From the NCBI RefSeq assembly GCF_000935125.1, contig NZ_JRKI01000063.1, positions 124,001 through 188,000 of the forward strand: 64,000 bases of DNA. Reading direction: 5' to 3'. Source of the DNA: Streptomyces natalensis ATCC 27448. GTDB taxonomy: Bacteria; Actinomycetota; Actinomycetes; Streptomycetales; Streptomycetaceae. Both the position numbers and the translations under genes were made by a program. This document shows, in pieces, positions 33,863-49,929 of the stretch (the first letter of the stretch is position 1; each line of letters opens with the position of its first letter). Under the pieces are notes generated by a model. The model had not been told where the DNA came from. It did no database searches and saw only the letters and a list, made by a program, of their open reading frames with translations.

Positions 33863-34882
33863 CTACGCCGCCAGCCAGGCGTCGATGCCCGCCAGCAGCC
33901 GTCGCCGCTCGCTCTCGGGCGCCTGGGAGGCGCGGACGGACTGGCGGGCCAGCTCGGCCAGCTCCGTGTCCGAGAAGCCGTGCACACCGCGGGCGATCTC
34001 GTACTGCGCGGCCAGCCGCGCGCCGAACAGCAGCGGATCGTCCGCGCCCAGCGCCATCGGCACCCCGGCCTCGAAGAGCGTCCGCAGCGGTACGTCCTCG
34101 GGCTTCTCGTACACCCCCAGCGCCACATTCGACGCCGGGCAGACCTCGCAGGTCACCCCGCGGTCGGCCAGCCGCCGCAGCAGCGCGGGATCCTCCGCCG
34201 CCCGGACGCCGTGCCCGACCCGCCCGGCATGCAGATCGTCCAGACAGTCCCGTACGCTCGCCGGCCCCGACAGCTCACCGCCGTGCGGCGCCGCCAGCAG
34301 ACCGCCGGCCCGCGCGATGGCGAAGGCCCGGTCGAAGTCCCGGGCGAAGCCGCGCCGTTCATCGTTGGACAGACCGAAACCGACCACGCCCCGGTCGGCG
34401 TAGCGCACCGCGAGCCGGGCGAGCGTACGCGCCTCCAGGGGGTGCTTCATGCGGTTCGCGGCCACCAGGACGCGGATGCCCAGCCCGGTGTCCCGCGAGG
34501 CCCGCTCGACCGCGTCCAGGATGATCTCCAGCGCCGGGATCAGCCCGCCCAGCCGCGGCGCGTACGAGGTCGGGTCGACCTGGATCTCCAGCCACTCCGA
34601 GCCGTCCCGGACGTCCTCCTCGGCGGCCTCGCGCACCAGCCGCTGGATGTCCTCCGGCCTGCGCAGACAGGACCGGGCGAGGTCGTAGAGCCGCTGGAAG
34701 CGGAACCAGCCGCGCTCGTCCGTGGCCCTCAGCCGCGGCGGCTCGCCGCCCTTGAGCGCGTCGGGCAGATGCACGCCGTATTGGTCGGCGAGCTCCAGCA
34801 GGGTCGTGGCCCGCATCGAACCCGTGAAGTGCAGGTGCAGGTGGGCCTTTGGCAATTGACGCAGATCACGAATGCGCTCCAT
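33863..34882 (-). CDS. Adenosine deaminase family protein
   Basis: The 339-residue protein reads leftward from ATG 34882. It has the zinc-site motifs K-A-H-L-H-L-H-F-T-G-S, A-P-H-G-G-E (His plus catalytic Glu), V-G-H-G-V-R, C-P-A-S-N-V-A-L-G-V-Y, and G-A-D-D-P-L-L-F-G. All metal ligands are in place. The Phe in H-F-T-G-S, where adenosine deaminases often have L-x-G-S, hints at a divergent branch; members of this group may prefer adenosine or modified adenines. A long streptomycete-type open stretch upstream of the start shows no conserved residues. Confidence 0.88.
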   Translation of the reverse strand: MERIRDLRQLPKAHLHLHFTGSMRATTLLELADQYGVHLPDALKGGEPPRLRATDERGWFRFQRLYDLARSCLRRPEDIQRLVREAAEEDVRDGSEWLEIQVDPTSYAPRLGGLIPALEIILDAVERASRDTGLGIRVLVAANRMKHPLEARTLARLAVRYADRGVVGFGLSNDERRGFARDFDRAFAIARAGGLLAAPHGGELSGPASVRDCLDDLHAGRVGHGVRAAEDPALLRRLADRGVTCEVCPASNVALGVYEKPEDVPLRTLFEAGVPMALGADDPLLFGARLAAQYEIARGVHGFSDTELAELARQSVRASQAPESERRRLLAGIDAWLAA

Positions 34883-35051
34883 TGGCAGATCTTGCCGTAC
34901 GGAAGCGGTGCGGCGGTAGGGCCCGGCCCCGAACGAAGGGTCTGCCGAAAGCGCGAGCGGGCACCCGGAAGGTTCCGGACGCCCGCTCGAACAACCATCA
35001 ATTGCGTCACCCACGGCGGCAGCAACCACCTCCGCGAGAGCGATGGGGGTC

Positions 35052-35074
35052 CCCCCGCGCCTTAAGCGTGGGGG
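35052..35074 (-). terminator. Hairpin at the end of the aspartate aminotransferase gene
   Basis: Read on the minus strand, a 9-bp stem (CCCCCACGC/GCGCGGGGG, one wobble) with a five-base loop starts four nt after the stop. The element with TTAAG in its loop is of a type repeated in Streptomyces genomes. Confidence 0.6.
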
Positions 35075-35078
35075 AGGT

Positions 35079-36323
35079 TCAGCCGCGAGAAACAGCCTCC
35101 GCCAGCAGCTTCTGGACCCGCGAGATGCCCTCGACCAGGTCCTCATCGCCCAGCGCATACGAAATCCGCAGGTAGCCGGGGGTACCGAAGGCCTCGCCCG
35201 GGACGACGGCGACCTCCGCCTCCTCCAGGATCAGCTCGGCCAGCTCGACGCTGGTCTGCGGGCGCCTGCCGCGGATCTCCTTGCCCAGGAGGTCCTTGAC
35301 CGACGGGTAGGCGTAGAACGCGCCCTCCGGCTCGGGGCAGAACACACCGTCGATCTCGTTGAGCATCTGCACCATCTTGCGGCGGCGGCGGTCGAAGGCC
35401 ACCTTCATCTCCTCGACGGCCGTCAGGTCACCGGAGACCGCCGCGATGGCCGCGGCCTGCGCGACGTTGGAGACGTTGGAGGTGGCGTGCGACTGGAGGT
35501 TCGCGGCGGCCTTGATGACGTCCTTGGGGCCGATCGCCCAGCCCACCCGCCAGCCGGTCATCGCATACGTCTTGGCCACACCGTTGACGACGATGCACTT
35601 GTCGCGCAGCTCGGGCACGACCACCGGCAGCGAGGAGAACTGCGCCTCGCCGTAGACCAGGTGCTCGTAGATCTCGTCGGTCAGTACCCACAGGCCGTGC
35701 TCGGCGGCCCAGCGGCCGACCGCCTCGACCTGCTCGCGGGGGTAGACCGAGCCGGTCGGGTTCGACGGCGAGACGAAGACCAGGACCTTGGTCTTGTCCG
35801 TACGGGCGGCCTCCAGCTGCTCGACGGTCACCCGGTAGCCGGTCGTCTCATCGGCCACCACCGGGACCGGCACACCGCCCGCGAGCTGGATCGACTCGGG
35901 GTAGGTGGTCCAGTACGGGGCCGGGATGATGACCTCGTCGCCCGGGTCGACGATGGCCGCGAACGCCTCGTAGATGGCCTGCTTGCCGCCGTTGGTGACC
36001 AGGACGTTGGCGGCCTCGATCTCGTAGCCGGAGTCGCGGCGGGTCTTCTCGACGATCGCGGACTTCAGCTCGGGGAGGCCGCCGGCCGGGGTGTAGCGGT
36101 GGAACTTCGGGTTGCGGCAGGCCTCGACGGCCGCCTCGACGATGTAGTCGGGCGTGGGGAAGTCGGGCTCACCGGCGCCGAAGCCGATCACCGGGCGCCC
36201 GGCGGCCTTGAGGGCCTTGGCCTTGGCGTCGACGGCGAGGGTGGCGGACTCGGAGATCGCACCGATGCGGGCGGAGACCCGGCGGTCGGTGGGGGACGAT
36301 GCGGAAGGAGTGGCAGCGCTCAT
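35079..36323 (-). CDS. aspC: Pyridoxal-phosphate aspartate aminotransferase
   Basis: The 414-residue product starts at ATG 36323. Motifs of class I aminotransferases are G-A-G-E-P-D-F-P-T-P, N-G-G-K-Q-A-I-Y, S-P-S-N-P-T-G, D-E-I-Y-E-H-L-V-Y, and A-K-T-Y-A-M-T-G-W-R-V-G, which contains the PLP-binding Lys. A conserved Arg in Y-L-R-I-S-Y completes the substrate site. It reads toward murB and away from tRNA-Trp. The enzyme interconverts aspartate/2-oxoglutarate and oxaloacetate/glutamate. The symbol aspC follows usage for this locus. Confidence 0.92.
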   Translation of the reverse strand: MSAATPSASSPTDRRVSARIGAISESATLAVDAKAKALKAAGRPVIGFGAGEPDFPTPDYIVEAAVEACRNPKFHRYTPAGGLPELKSAIVEKTRRDSGYEIEAANVLVTNGGKQAIYEAFAAIVDPGDEVIIPAPYWTTYPESIQLAGGVPVPVVADETTGYRVTVEQLEAARTDKTKVLVFVSPSNPTGSVYPREQVEAVGRWAAEHGLWVLTDEIYEHLVYGEAQFSSLPVVVPELRDKCIVVNGVAKTYAMTGWRVGWAIGPKDVIKAAANLQSHATSNVSNVAQAAAIAAVSGDLTAVEEMKVAFDRRRRKMVQMLNEIDGVFCPEPEGAFYAYPSVKDLLGKEIRGRRPQTSVELAELILEEAEVAVVPGEAFGTPGYLRISYALGDEDLVEGISRVQKLLAEAVSRG

Positions 36324-36527
36324 GGAGGCATCGTCGCAGACCGTCCCCGGGCCCGTTGCACGGGTTTGCGGGCGTGGTCCGGGGCGCACCGGGAGCGTTC
36401 CGGGAGGTTTCTGTTCGACGCCCGGCGATTGACCACGTACACTCGCTGACCGTTGGCTCCCAACGGGTCGCTGCGCCGCACGCACATAGTGCAGTCGGTC
36501 GTATGCGGTAGGTTGGGGGAACCACAA

Positions 36528-36600
36528 AGGGTCGTAGCTCAATTGGTAGAGCACTGGTCTCCAAAACCAGCGGTTGGGGGTTCAAGTCCCTCCGGCCCTG
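36528..36600 (+). tRNA. tRNA-Trp (anticodon CCA)
   Basis: A 73-nt tRNA. The acceptor AGGGTCG pairs with CGGCCCT (one G-T pair), discriminator G. The anticodon loop CTCCAAA gives CCA, and the T-loop is TTCAAGT. It lies 108 nt before secE, a conserved actinobacterial neighbour pair. CCA is not encoded. Confidence 0.96.
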
Positions 36601-36708
36601 CTACACGCACTTTCTTCACCAAGGTGCGTGCACGCGTACGTATGAAATGCACCGCCGTGCGGCTCAACCGGGCGCGGCACGGCCACGACCCGGATCAGGT
36701 GAGGACGA

Positions 36709-37005
36709 GTGACGGACGCCCTGGGCTCCATCGACATGCCTGAGCGCGGTCGTTCCGAGGACGAGACCGCGGAATCCCAGAAGAAGCCCCGCCGTGGCGG
36801 CAAGCGCGGCAAGAAGGGGCCTTTTGCGCGTCTCGCGCTCTTCTACCGCCAGATCGTGGCGGAGCTCCGCAAGGTCGTGTGGCCCTCGCGCAGCCAGCTG
36901 TCGTCGTACACCTCCGTGGTGATCGTCTTCGTGGCCATCATCATTGGTCTCGTAACCGTGATTGACTTGGGAATCAACCGAGTAGTCGGGTACGTCTTCG
37001 GCTGA
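36709..37005 (+). CDS. secE: Preprotein translocase subunit SecE
   Basis: SecE clamps the SecY channel. The 98-residue product starts at GTG 36709. It has a basic, disordered head (K-R-G-K-K-G), the amphipathic segment F-Y-R-Q-I-V-A-E-L-R-K-V-V-W-P-S-R that is diagnostic for SecE, and one transmembrane helix (residues ~67-88). It is 71 nt ahead of nusG, as in most bacteria. Confidence 0.96.
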   Translation: MTDALGSIDMPERGRSEDETAESQKKPRRGGKRGKKGPFARLALFYRQIVAELRKVVWPSRSQLSSYTSVVIVFVAIIIGLVTVIDLGINRVVGYVFG

Positions 37006-37076
37006 TCCCGCGGAGGGTGCCTCTGCGGGTGGCCCTTCGCACGTATAACCCCTTGAAGCAAGGAAGAAGCAGCCAC

Positions 37077-37952
37077 GTGTCTGACCCGAACCTGAACGAC
37101 GCCGCCAAGCCCGTCGCGGCCGCAGAGGCCGAGGTTGACGAGGCCGTCTCGGCCGAGGTCGAGGGCGATGACACCGCTCTGGAGATCGTCGAGAACGCGG
37201 ACGGCGCCGATGAGATCGACGCCGAGGACGCTGCTGCCGGCGAGCCCGCCGAAGAGTCCGCGGTCCACGTCGAGGAGGACGCCGAGGCCGTCGCCGAGGC
37301 CGCCGAGGACGAGGCCGAGGAGGAGCAGGAGCCGGTCGACCCGGTGGCCGCCCTCCGTGACGAGCTGCGTGGCCTCCCCGGTGAGTGGTACGTCATCCAC
37401 ACCTACGCGGGCTACGAGAACCGCGTGAAGACCAATCTCGAGCAGCGCGCCGTTTCGCTGAACGTCGAGGACTACATCTTCCAGGCCGAGGTGCCGCAGG
37501 AAGAGGTCGCCCAGATCAAGAACGGCGAGCGCCGTACCGTCCGCCAGAACAAGCTCCCCGGCTACGTGCTGGTGCGCATGGACCTGACGAACGAGTCCTG
37601 GGGCGTGGTGCGCAACACCCCGGGTGTCACCGGCTTCGTCGGCAACGCCTACGATCCCTACCCGCTGACGCTGGACGAGATCGTCAAGATGCTCGCCCCG
37701 GAGGCCGAGGAGAAGGCCGCCAAGGAGGCCGCCGCGGCCGAGGGCAAGCCGGCGCCGTCGCGCAAGGTCGAGGTCCAGGTGCTGGACTTCGAGGTGGGCG
37801 ACTCCGTCACCGTCACCGACGGTCCGTTCGCGACGCTCCAGGCGACGATCAACGAGATCAACGCCGACTCGAAGAAGGTCAAGGGCCTGGTCGAGATCTT
37901 CGGCCGGGAGACCCCGGTCGAGCTCAGCTTCGACCAGATCCAGAAGAACTGA
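37077..37952 (+). CDS. nusG: Transcription termination/antitermination protein NusG
   Basis: NusG binds RNA polymerase and, through its KOW domain, the ribosome or Rho. GTG 37077 was chosen as the start 60 nt into the open frame, after AGGAAGAAG. The 291-residue product has an acidic Ala/Glu/Asp-rich extension of ~95 residues before the NGN domain (W-Y-V-I-H-T-Y-A-G-Y-E-N-R-V-K). The KOW domain (V-G-D-S-V-T-V-T-D-G-P-F) closes the chain. Such an acidic head is usual for Streptomyces NusG. A strong terminator follows. Confidence 0.95.
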   Translation: MSDPNLNDAAKPVAAAEAEVDEAVSAEVEGDDTALEIVENADGADEIDAEDAAAGEPAEESAVHVEEDAEAVAEAAEDEAEEEQEPVDPVAALRDELRGLPGEWYVIHTYAGYENRVKTNLEQRAVSLNVEDYIFQAEVPQEEVAQIKNGERRTVRQNKLPGYVLVRMDLTNESWGVVRNTPGVTGFVGNAYDPYPLTLDEIVKMLAPEAEEKAAKEAAAAEGKPAPSRKVEVQVLDFEVGDSVTVTDGPFATLQATINEINADSKKVKGLVEIFGRETPVELSFDQIQKN

Positions 37953-37975
37953 TTCGCACCAACAGCCACCGGCCG

Positions 37976-38019
37976 GGTCAGGCGGGCTCGCGAGAGCCTG
38001 CCTGACCTGCTCGGTTTTT
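37976..38019 (+). terminator. Terminator after nusG
   Basis: A 14-bp stem with one wobble (left arm GGTCAGGCGGGCTC, loop GCGA) is followed by TGCTCGG and TTTTT. A partial TTGGCC ... TATCGT promoter-like pair at 38018-38045 (16-bp spacer) lies directly behind it and may serve rplK. Confidence 0.85.
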
Positions 38020-38116
38020 GGCCGCACGACCATACCCGTTATCGTTGTGCGGTATGCCTCCATCCGGATGACCGGATCGCGGGGCGAATCACCTCTCACT
38101 AGGACCCGGAGAGAGC

Positions 38117-38551
38117 ATGCCTCCCAAGAAGAAGAAGGTCACGGGGCTTATCAAGCTCCAGATCAGTGCCGGCGCCGCAAACCCGGCCCCGCCGGTCGGC
38201 CCCGCGCTGGGTCAGCACGGCGTCAACATCATGGAGTTCTGCAAGGCCTACAACGCCGCGACCGAGTCGCAGCGTGGCATGGTCGTGCCGGTGGAGATCA
38301 CGGTCTACGAGGACCGTTCCTTCACCTTCGTCACCAAGACCCCGCCGGCCGCGAAGCTCATCCTGAAGGCCGCGGGCGTGGAGAAGGGCTCCGGCGAGCC
38401 GCACAAGACCAAGGTCGCCAAGATCACCCGCGACCAGGTCCGTGAGATCGCCACGACCAAGATGCCCGACCTGAACGCCAACGACCTGGACGCCGCCGAG
38501 AAGATCATCGCCGGCACCGCCCGTTCCATGGGCGTCACGGTCGAGGGCTGA
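38117..38551 (+). CDS. rplK: 50S ribosomal protein L11
   Basis: The 144-residue product opens M-P-P-K-K-K-K-V-T-G and contains Q-I-S-A-G-A-A-N-P-A-P-P-V-G-P-A-L-G-Q-H, the N-terminal thiostrepton-binding domain. The C-terminal rRNA-binding domain includes T-A-R-S-M-G. L11 with 23S rRNA forms the GTPase centre used by EF-G and EF-Tu, and it is a binding site of thiopeptide antibiotics. The order with rplA is standard. Confidence 0.97.
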   Translation: MPPKKKKVTGLIKLQISAGAANPAPPVGPALGQHGVNIMEFCKAYNAATESQRGMVVPVEITVYEDRSFTFVTKTPPAAKLILKAAGVEKGSGEPHKTKVAKITRDQVREIATTKMPDLNANDLDAAEKIIAGTARSMGVTVEG

Positions 38552-38633
38552 TCCCCAGCCTTTTCCGGCATTCCGTGGCAGGGCCAGGCGCTGGTCCGCA
38601 CCACGACTCCACCCCACTGCATCAGGAGCAGAA

Positions 38634-39356
38634 GTGAAGCGCAGCAAGACTCTTCGCAACGCGGACGCGAAGATCGACCGGGAGCGTCTGTACGCCCCGC
38701 TCGAGGCCGTCCGCCTCGCCAAGGAGACCACGTCCGTCAAGTTCGACGCGACCGTCGAGGTCGCCATGCGTCTGGGTGTCGACCCGCGCAAGGCCGACCA
38801 GATGGTCCGTGGCACCGTGAACCTCCCGCACGGCACCGGTAAGACCGCCCGGGTCCTGGTCTTCGCGACCGGTGACCGTGCTGCGGCCGCGGAAGCCGCC
38901 GGCGCCGACATCGTCGGCTCGGACGAACTGATCGACGAGATCTCCAAGGGCAACCGCCTGAACGAGTTCGACGCCGTCGTCGCCACCCCGGACCTCATGG
39001 GCAAGGTCGGCCGCCTCGGCCGCGTGCTCGGTCCGCGTGGTCTGATGCCGAACCCGAAGACCGGCACCGTGACCCCGGACGTGGCCAAGGCCGTGACCGA
39101 GATCAAGGGCGGCAAGATCGAGTTCCGCGTGGACAAGCACGCGAACCTCCACTTCATCATCGGCAAGGTGTCCTTCGACGACACCAAGCTGGTGGAGAAC
39201 TACGCCGCGGCGCTCGAGGAGATCAACCGCCTCAAGCCGTCCGCCGCCAAGGGCCGCTACATCAAGAAGGCGACCGTCACCACCACGATGGGCCCCGGCA
39301 TCCCGCTGGACGCCAACCGCACCCGCAACCTCCTCGTCGAGGACGAGGCCGTCTGA
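38634..39356 (+). CDS. rplA: 50S ribosomal protein L1
   Basis: The 240-residue product from GTG 38634 shows L-R-N-A-D-A-K-I-D-R, G-T-V-N-L-P-H-G-T-G-K and the long signature L-G-P-R-G-L-M-P-N-P-K-T-G-T-V. L1 forms the mobile stalk that moves deacylated tRNA. In many bacteria it represses its own operon by binding the mRNA leader. Confidence 0.97.
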   Translation: MKRSKTLRNADAKIDRERLYAPLEAVRLAKETTSVKFDATVEVAMRLGVDPRKADQMVRGTVNLPHGTGKTARVLVFATGDRAAAAEAAGADIVGSDELIDEISKGNRLNEFDAVVATPDLMGKVGRLGRVLGPRGLMPNPKTGTVTPDVAKAVTEIKGGKIEFRVDKHANLHFIIGKVSFDDTKLVENYAAALEEINRLKPSAAKGRYIKKATVTTTMGPGIPLDANRTRNLLVEDEAV

Positions 39357-39393
39357 TCTCGCTGATCGGCGCCTCCTAGCGAGCGTATGCACC

Positions 39394-39433
39394 GTCAGGC
39401 CCCGCTTCTCCCTTGTGAGAAGCGGGGCCTGAC
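39394..39433 (+). terminator. Terminator after rplA
   Basis: A perfect 17-bp stem (left arm GTCAGGCCCCGCTTCTC, loop CCTTGT) lies 37 nt downstream of the rplA stop. Confidence 0.9.
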
Positions 39434-39504
39434 GCATGCGTTGTCGGTGCTCTGCACTACAGTCACCCCGAGGTCCATAGAGGAAAACTAAGGGGGATCC
39501 TCAA

Positions 39505-40335
39505 GTGCGCAGCACGCGAATCACCGCCGCCGTGGCGGGGGTTGTCATCCTGGTCGGCGGACTCTCCGCCTGTAACGGCAAGAGCGACGACAAGGCCGGC
39601 GGCAGCACCGGCGGTAGCAGCAGCAGTGGCGGCAGCAGCGGCGGCAGCGGGGCCCAGGACCCGTCCAAGAGCCCGATCGACGCGCTGAAGGCCGCGCAGA
39701 CGGCGACCGACGCCAAGAAGTCGGTGAAGCTGGACGGCACCACCAAGACCGCCAACGGCACCCAGACCACCAAGGGCGGGGTGGACTGGAGCGACGGCAC
39801 GCAGATGCGCGTCGAGGCCACCATGCCCGGCAGCAAGACCGGAAAGCCGATGAAGATGCTGTACACCAAGGACGCGGTGTACATGAACATGGGCATGGCC
39901 ATCGGCGGCAAGCCGTGGATGAAGTACTCGTACGACGCCCTGGCGAAGCAGACCACCAGCGGCTCGCTGCTGAAGGAAGCCCTCACGACCGCCAACCCGA
40001 GCGGCCCGATCGAGTGGATGACCGCGGCCAGCGACCTCAAGGTCGTCGGCAAGGAAGACGTCCGCGGCGTCCAGGCGACCCACTACACCGGGACGATCAC
40101 GACGGACGTGCAGGCCAAGAGGCTGAGCCCGCAGGCCCAGGCGGCCATCAAGAAGCAGCTGGCGCAGTCCAAGGTGAAGAGCGAGACGCTCGACATCTGG
40201 ATCGACTCCAACAACCTGCTGGTCAAGAAGCAGGAGAAGTTCGGCGCCACCACCGGCGAGGTGTACTACACGGGCTACGGCACCAAGGTCGACATGACCC
40301 CGCCGCCCGCGAGCCAGGTCATGGAACACCACTGA
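39505..40335 (+). CDS. Lipoprotein, LppX/LolA-fold-like
   Basis: The 276-residue product starts at GTG 39505. A typical lipoprotein signal peptide ends at the lipobox L-S-A-C with Cys23. A Gly/Ser linker follows, then a beta-rich domain with repeated V-x-L-D-G-T-T and L-D-I-W-I-D-S-N-N-L-L-V-K-K motifs. This resembles the LppX/LprG-type half-barrel that carries lipids or hydrophobic ligands. It is a conserved insert between rplA and rplJ in streptomycetes; from memory S. coelicolor has two such genes here, whereas this window has one. It is exported and membrane-anchored. Confidence 0.85.
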   Translation: MRSTRITAAVAGVVILVGGLSACNGKSDDKAGGSTGGSSSSGGSSGGSGAQDPSKSPIDALKAAQTATDAKKSVKLDGTTKTANGTQTTKGGVDWSDGTQMRVEATMPGSKTGKPMKMLYTKDAVYMNMGMAIGGKPWMKYSYDALAKQTTSGSLLKEALTTANPSGPIEWMTAASDLKVVGKEDVRGVQATHYTGTITTDVQAKRLSPQAQAAIKKQLAQSKVKSETLDIWIDSNNLLVKKQEKFGATTGEVYYTGYGTKVDMTPPPASQVMEHH

Positions 40336-40342
40336 CCGGCCG

Positions 40343-40370
40343 GGAGCGGGGCGTCGAGGCGCCCCGCTCC
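40343..40370 (+). terminator. Terminator after the lipoprotein gene
   Basis: GGAGCGGGGC pairs with GCCCCGCTCC around an 8-nt loop, seven nt after the stop, followed by TTCCGATTT. Confidence 0.75.
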
Positions 40371-40377
40371 TTCCGAT

Positions 40378-40407
40378 TTGCCTGACGGCGGGACTCTCCC
40401 GTACCGT
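40378..40407 (+). promoter_or_regulatory. Candidate promoter for rplJL
   Basis: TTGCCT (40378-40383), an 18-bp spacer and TACCGT (40402-40407) fit the vegetative pattern. They follow the lipoprotein terminator and precede a long leader. Confidence 0.5.
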
Positions 40408-40414
40408 ACGCAGG

Positions 40415-40580
40415 AAGCCAAAGACCGCTGGTTGTCTCCGCGCGTCCGATAACGGGCGTGTGGTGGCCGAAGGATCCGCTAGCTGCGGACGGCCTGCGCA
40501 GGTGTCAGTGGAAGTACTCCCAGACGGTTCGCCGTTCGAGTCCGCCCCGTGCGCCTGCGCCGGGGCGTTTGTTTTGCCCA
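40415..40580 (+). promoter_or_regulatory. Candidate ribosomal protein L10 leader with attenuator
   Basis: About 170 nt of untranslated leader precede rplJ. It is rich in short inverted repeats around AAAGACCGCTGG and GCGCAGGTGTCAGTGG, features I associate with the L10(L12) autoregulatory leader (Rfam 'L10_leader'). It ends in a hairpin CGCCCCG/CGGGGCG (40543-40567) followed by TTTGTTTT, an intrinsic-terminator shape. L10 binding could switch this attenuator. The motif match is by eye only. Confidence 0.5.
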
Positions 40581-40625
40581 GCCCCTTCTGCGCGGTCCTC
40601 ATCACCCGGAAGGAGGCCGAGGCTC

Positions 40626-41153
40626 ATGGCGACGTCCGACAAGATCGCAGCTGTTGAGGAGATCACGGAGAAGCTCCGTAACTCCAACGCGGCTGTTGTG
40701 ACCTCTTACACCGGACTGACTGTGGCGCAGCTCAAGCAGCTGCGTCGTTCGCTCGGCGAGAACGCTCAGTACCGTGTGGTGAAGAACACGCTGACCAAGA
40801 TCGCGGCCAATGAGGCCGGGATTCAGCTGGACGAGCACCTCAGTGGCTCGACGGCTGTCGCCTTTGTGACCGGTGACCCGGTCGAGGCGGCGAAGGGTCT
40901 GCGTGACTTCGCCAAGGACAACCCCTCTCTCGTCATCAAGGGCGGTGTCCTTGAAGGCAAGGCGCTGTCCGCCGACGAGATCAAGAAGCTTGCGGACCTC
41001 GAGTCCCGCGAGGTTCTGCTCGCCAAGCTGGCGGGCGCCATGAAGGGCAAGCAGTCCCAGGCTGCCGCGCTCTTCCAGGCGCTTCCCTCGAAGTTCGTCC
41101 GCACCGCGGAGGCGCTTCGTGCCAAGCAGGCCGAGCAGGGCGGTGCCGAGTAA
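40626..41153 (+). CDS. rplJ: 50S ribosomal protein L10
   Basis: The 175-residue product starts at ATG 40626 behind GGAAGGAGG. It has I-T-E-K-L-R-N-S-N-A-A-V-V-T-S-Y-T-G-L-T and L-R-R-S-L-G-E-N-A-Q-Y-R-V-V-K-N-T. L10 anchors L7/L12 dimers through its C-terminal helix and represses its own mRNA. Codon use is highly biased, as for other translation genes here. Confidence 0.97.
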   Translation: MATSDKIAAVEEITEKLRNSNAAVVTSYTGLTVAQLKQLRRSLGENAQYRVVKNTLTKIAANEAGIQLDEHLSGSTAVAFVTGDPVEAAKGLRDFAKDNPSLVIKGGVLEGKALSADEIKKLADLESREVLLAKLAGAMKGKQSQAAALFQALPSKFVRTAEALRAKQAEQGGAE

Positions 41154-41265
41154 TTCGGCTCGCACATTGATCGCCGCCGTCTAGGCGACGGTCACAGCGG
41201 GCCCGACGTACGCCCGCCTCACATGTACATCCGGCACCAGCCGAATTAGTGGAAGGACCGCCACC

Positions 41266-41649
41266 ATGGCGAAGCTCACCCAGGACGAGCTGCTCGAGCA
41301 GTTTGAAGGCATGACCCTCATCGAGCTCTCCGAGTTCGTGAAGGCGTTCGAGGAGAAGTTCGACGTCACCGCTGCCGCCCCGGCCGCCGTTGCCGTTGCC
41401 GGCCCGGGTGCCCCGGCCGCCGAGGCTGCTGAGGAGCAGGACGAGTTCGACGTCATCCTCACCGGCGCCGGTGACAAGAAGATCCAGGTCATCAAGGTCG
41501 TGCGCGAGCTGACCTCCCTGGGTCTGAAGGAGGCCAAGGACCTCGTCGACGGCACCCCGAAGCCGGTCCTCGAGAAGGTCGCCAAGGACGCCGCGGAGAA
41601 GGCCGCCGAGGCCCTCAAGGGCGCCGGCGCCTCCGTCGAGGTCAAGTGA
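41266..41649 (+). CDS. rplL: 50S ribosomal protein L7/L12
   Basis: The 127-residue product has an N-terminal dimer domain (L-L-E-Q-F-E-G-M-T-L-I-E-L-S-E-F-V), an Ala/Val/Pro/Gly hinge, and the factor-binding C-terminal domain (D-K-K-I-Q-V-I-K-V-V-R-E, G-L-K-E-A-K-D-L-V-D). It recruits elongation factors to the ribosome. It starts 112 nt after rplJ. Confidence 0.97.
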   Translation: MAKLTQDELLEQFEGMTLIELSEFVKAFEEKFDVTAAAPAAVAVAGPGAPAAEAAEEQDEFDVILTGAGDKKIQVIKVVRELTSLGLKEAKDLVDGTPKPVLEKVAKDAAEKAAEALKGAGASVEVK

Positions 41650-41705
41650 CCCCACTGAGCCTCGGGCTCACGTCCTGAGCGCCTGAGGGCGCACCTGGAC
41701 AACTG

Positions 41706-41741
41706 CGAAGGGCGATCACCCATGCGGGTGGTCGCCCTTCG
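41706..41741 (+). terminator. Attenuator/terminator hairpin between rplL and rpoB
   Basis: A 16-bp stem with one wobble (left arm CGAAGGGCGATCACCC, loop ATGC) lies 56 nt after rplL. In many bacteria a partial terminator at this point reduces rpoBC relative to rplJL transcription. Confidence 0.85.
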
Positions 41742-42087
41742 GCATGCTCGCCACGGCTGCATTGCCTCGCGCCGGAGTGCGAGTATGGTGATCTTCGTTG
41801 CCCGGACGTGGCCCCATGTGACGATCTCCCCGAGGTGCGGGGCCTTGACGAACCGCACGCGGCGCGCAATTCTCGGGACGCGACGCTGAAGCGATCCAGG
41901 GTTCGAGGCATGGATCGCGGACGAAGAGGGAAGCATCGGTGTGCGCCACTGGCGCAGGGCTTTCGGCAGGCGCAGGGCATTGGGCGAAGAGATGAACAAC
42001 GAGGGGCCGCTCCGGCGAGGAGGACAGGCCCTCCCGGAGGGAGAAGATCGGTATCACGGCGTTGAACCGGTCTCCGGAAACTCGCTC

Positions 42088-42116
42088 TGGACATCAGTGT
42101 GCCAAGTGGCTACACT
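42088..42116 (+). promoter_or_regulatory. Candidate rpoB promoter
   Basis: TGGACA (42088-42093), exactly 17 bp, then TACACT (42111-42116) make a very good vegetative promoter 161 nt before the rpoB start. It would give rpoBC transcription independent of rplJL. The rest of 41742-42277 holds no recognisable gene. Confidence 0.7.
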
Positions 42117-42277
42117 GACCCTTTGCGCTGCCTGTTAGCTGCTCCCTGCCCGTCACCAGGGGCATACCCGAGCCCGAGCATTGCTGAATGATACGCCCTG
42201 ACCTGGGGTTTCTCTCACTTTGTTCGTTCGGGACCGGTACGCGCGTAGTGAGTCCGAGCCCTCGGAAGGACCCCCTC

Positions 42278-45760
<3,483 letters not shown>

Positions 45761-45859
45761 CGGGAGTTTGGCCGGGGAGCCCGTGAGGGTTCCCCGGCCG
45801 GCCCCAAGACCCCCGTTTCAGACCCCAAGACTTACAACCCTGAGAGGGATTGACGCATA

Positions 45860-49759
<3,900 letters not shown>

Positions 49760-49794
49760 GCCCGGTCCGTACGGTTCGCCCGTACGGCAAGCGA

Positions 49795-49827
49795 CAGGGC
49801 GGTCACCCCGGTGGGGTGGCCGCCCTG
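49795..49827 (+). terminator. Terminator after rpoC
   Basis: A 15-bp stem with one wobble (left arm CAGGGCGGTCACCCC, loop GGT) starts 36 nt after the rpoC stop. Confidence 0.85.
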
Positions 49828-49929
49828 CGGCGTGTGGGGCGTTCGGCCGGGCGAGGGAACTTGTCCTCCCATCTCTGCGTCTGTGATGAGAAGATGGGGA
49901 GAACTGTCGAGCGGGGGGAGGTTCGCGAA

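Noticed and set aside
41941..42138. Small 65-codon gene between rplL and rpoB
   Set aside because: It overlaps the proposed rpoB promoter, has no ribosome site, and its translation resembles no protein.
42188..42277. Extended N-terminus for RpoB
   Set aside because: The additional 30 residues are unlike RpoB; the conserved protein begins at TTG 42278 with a good ribosome site.
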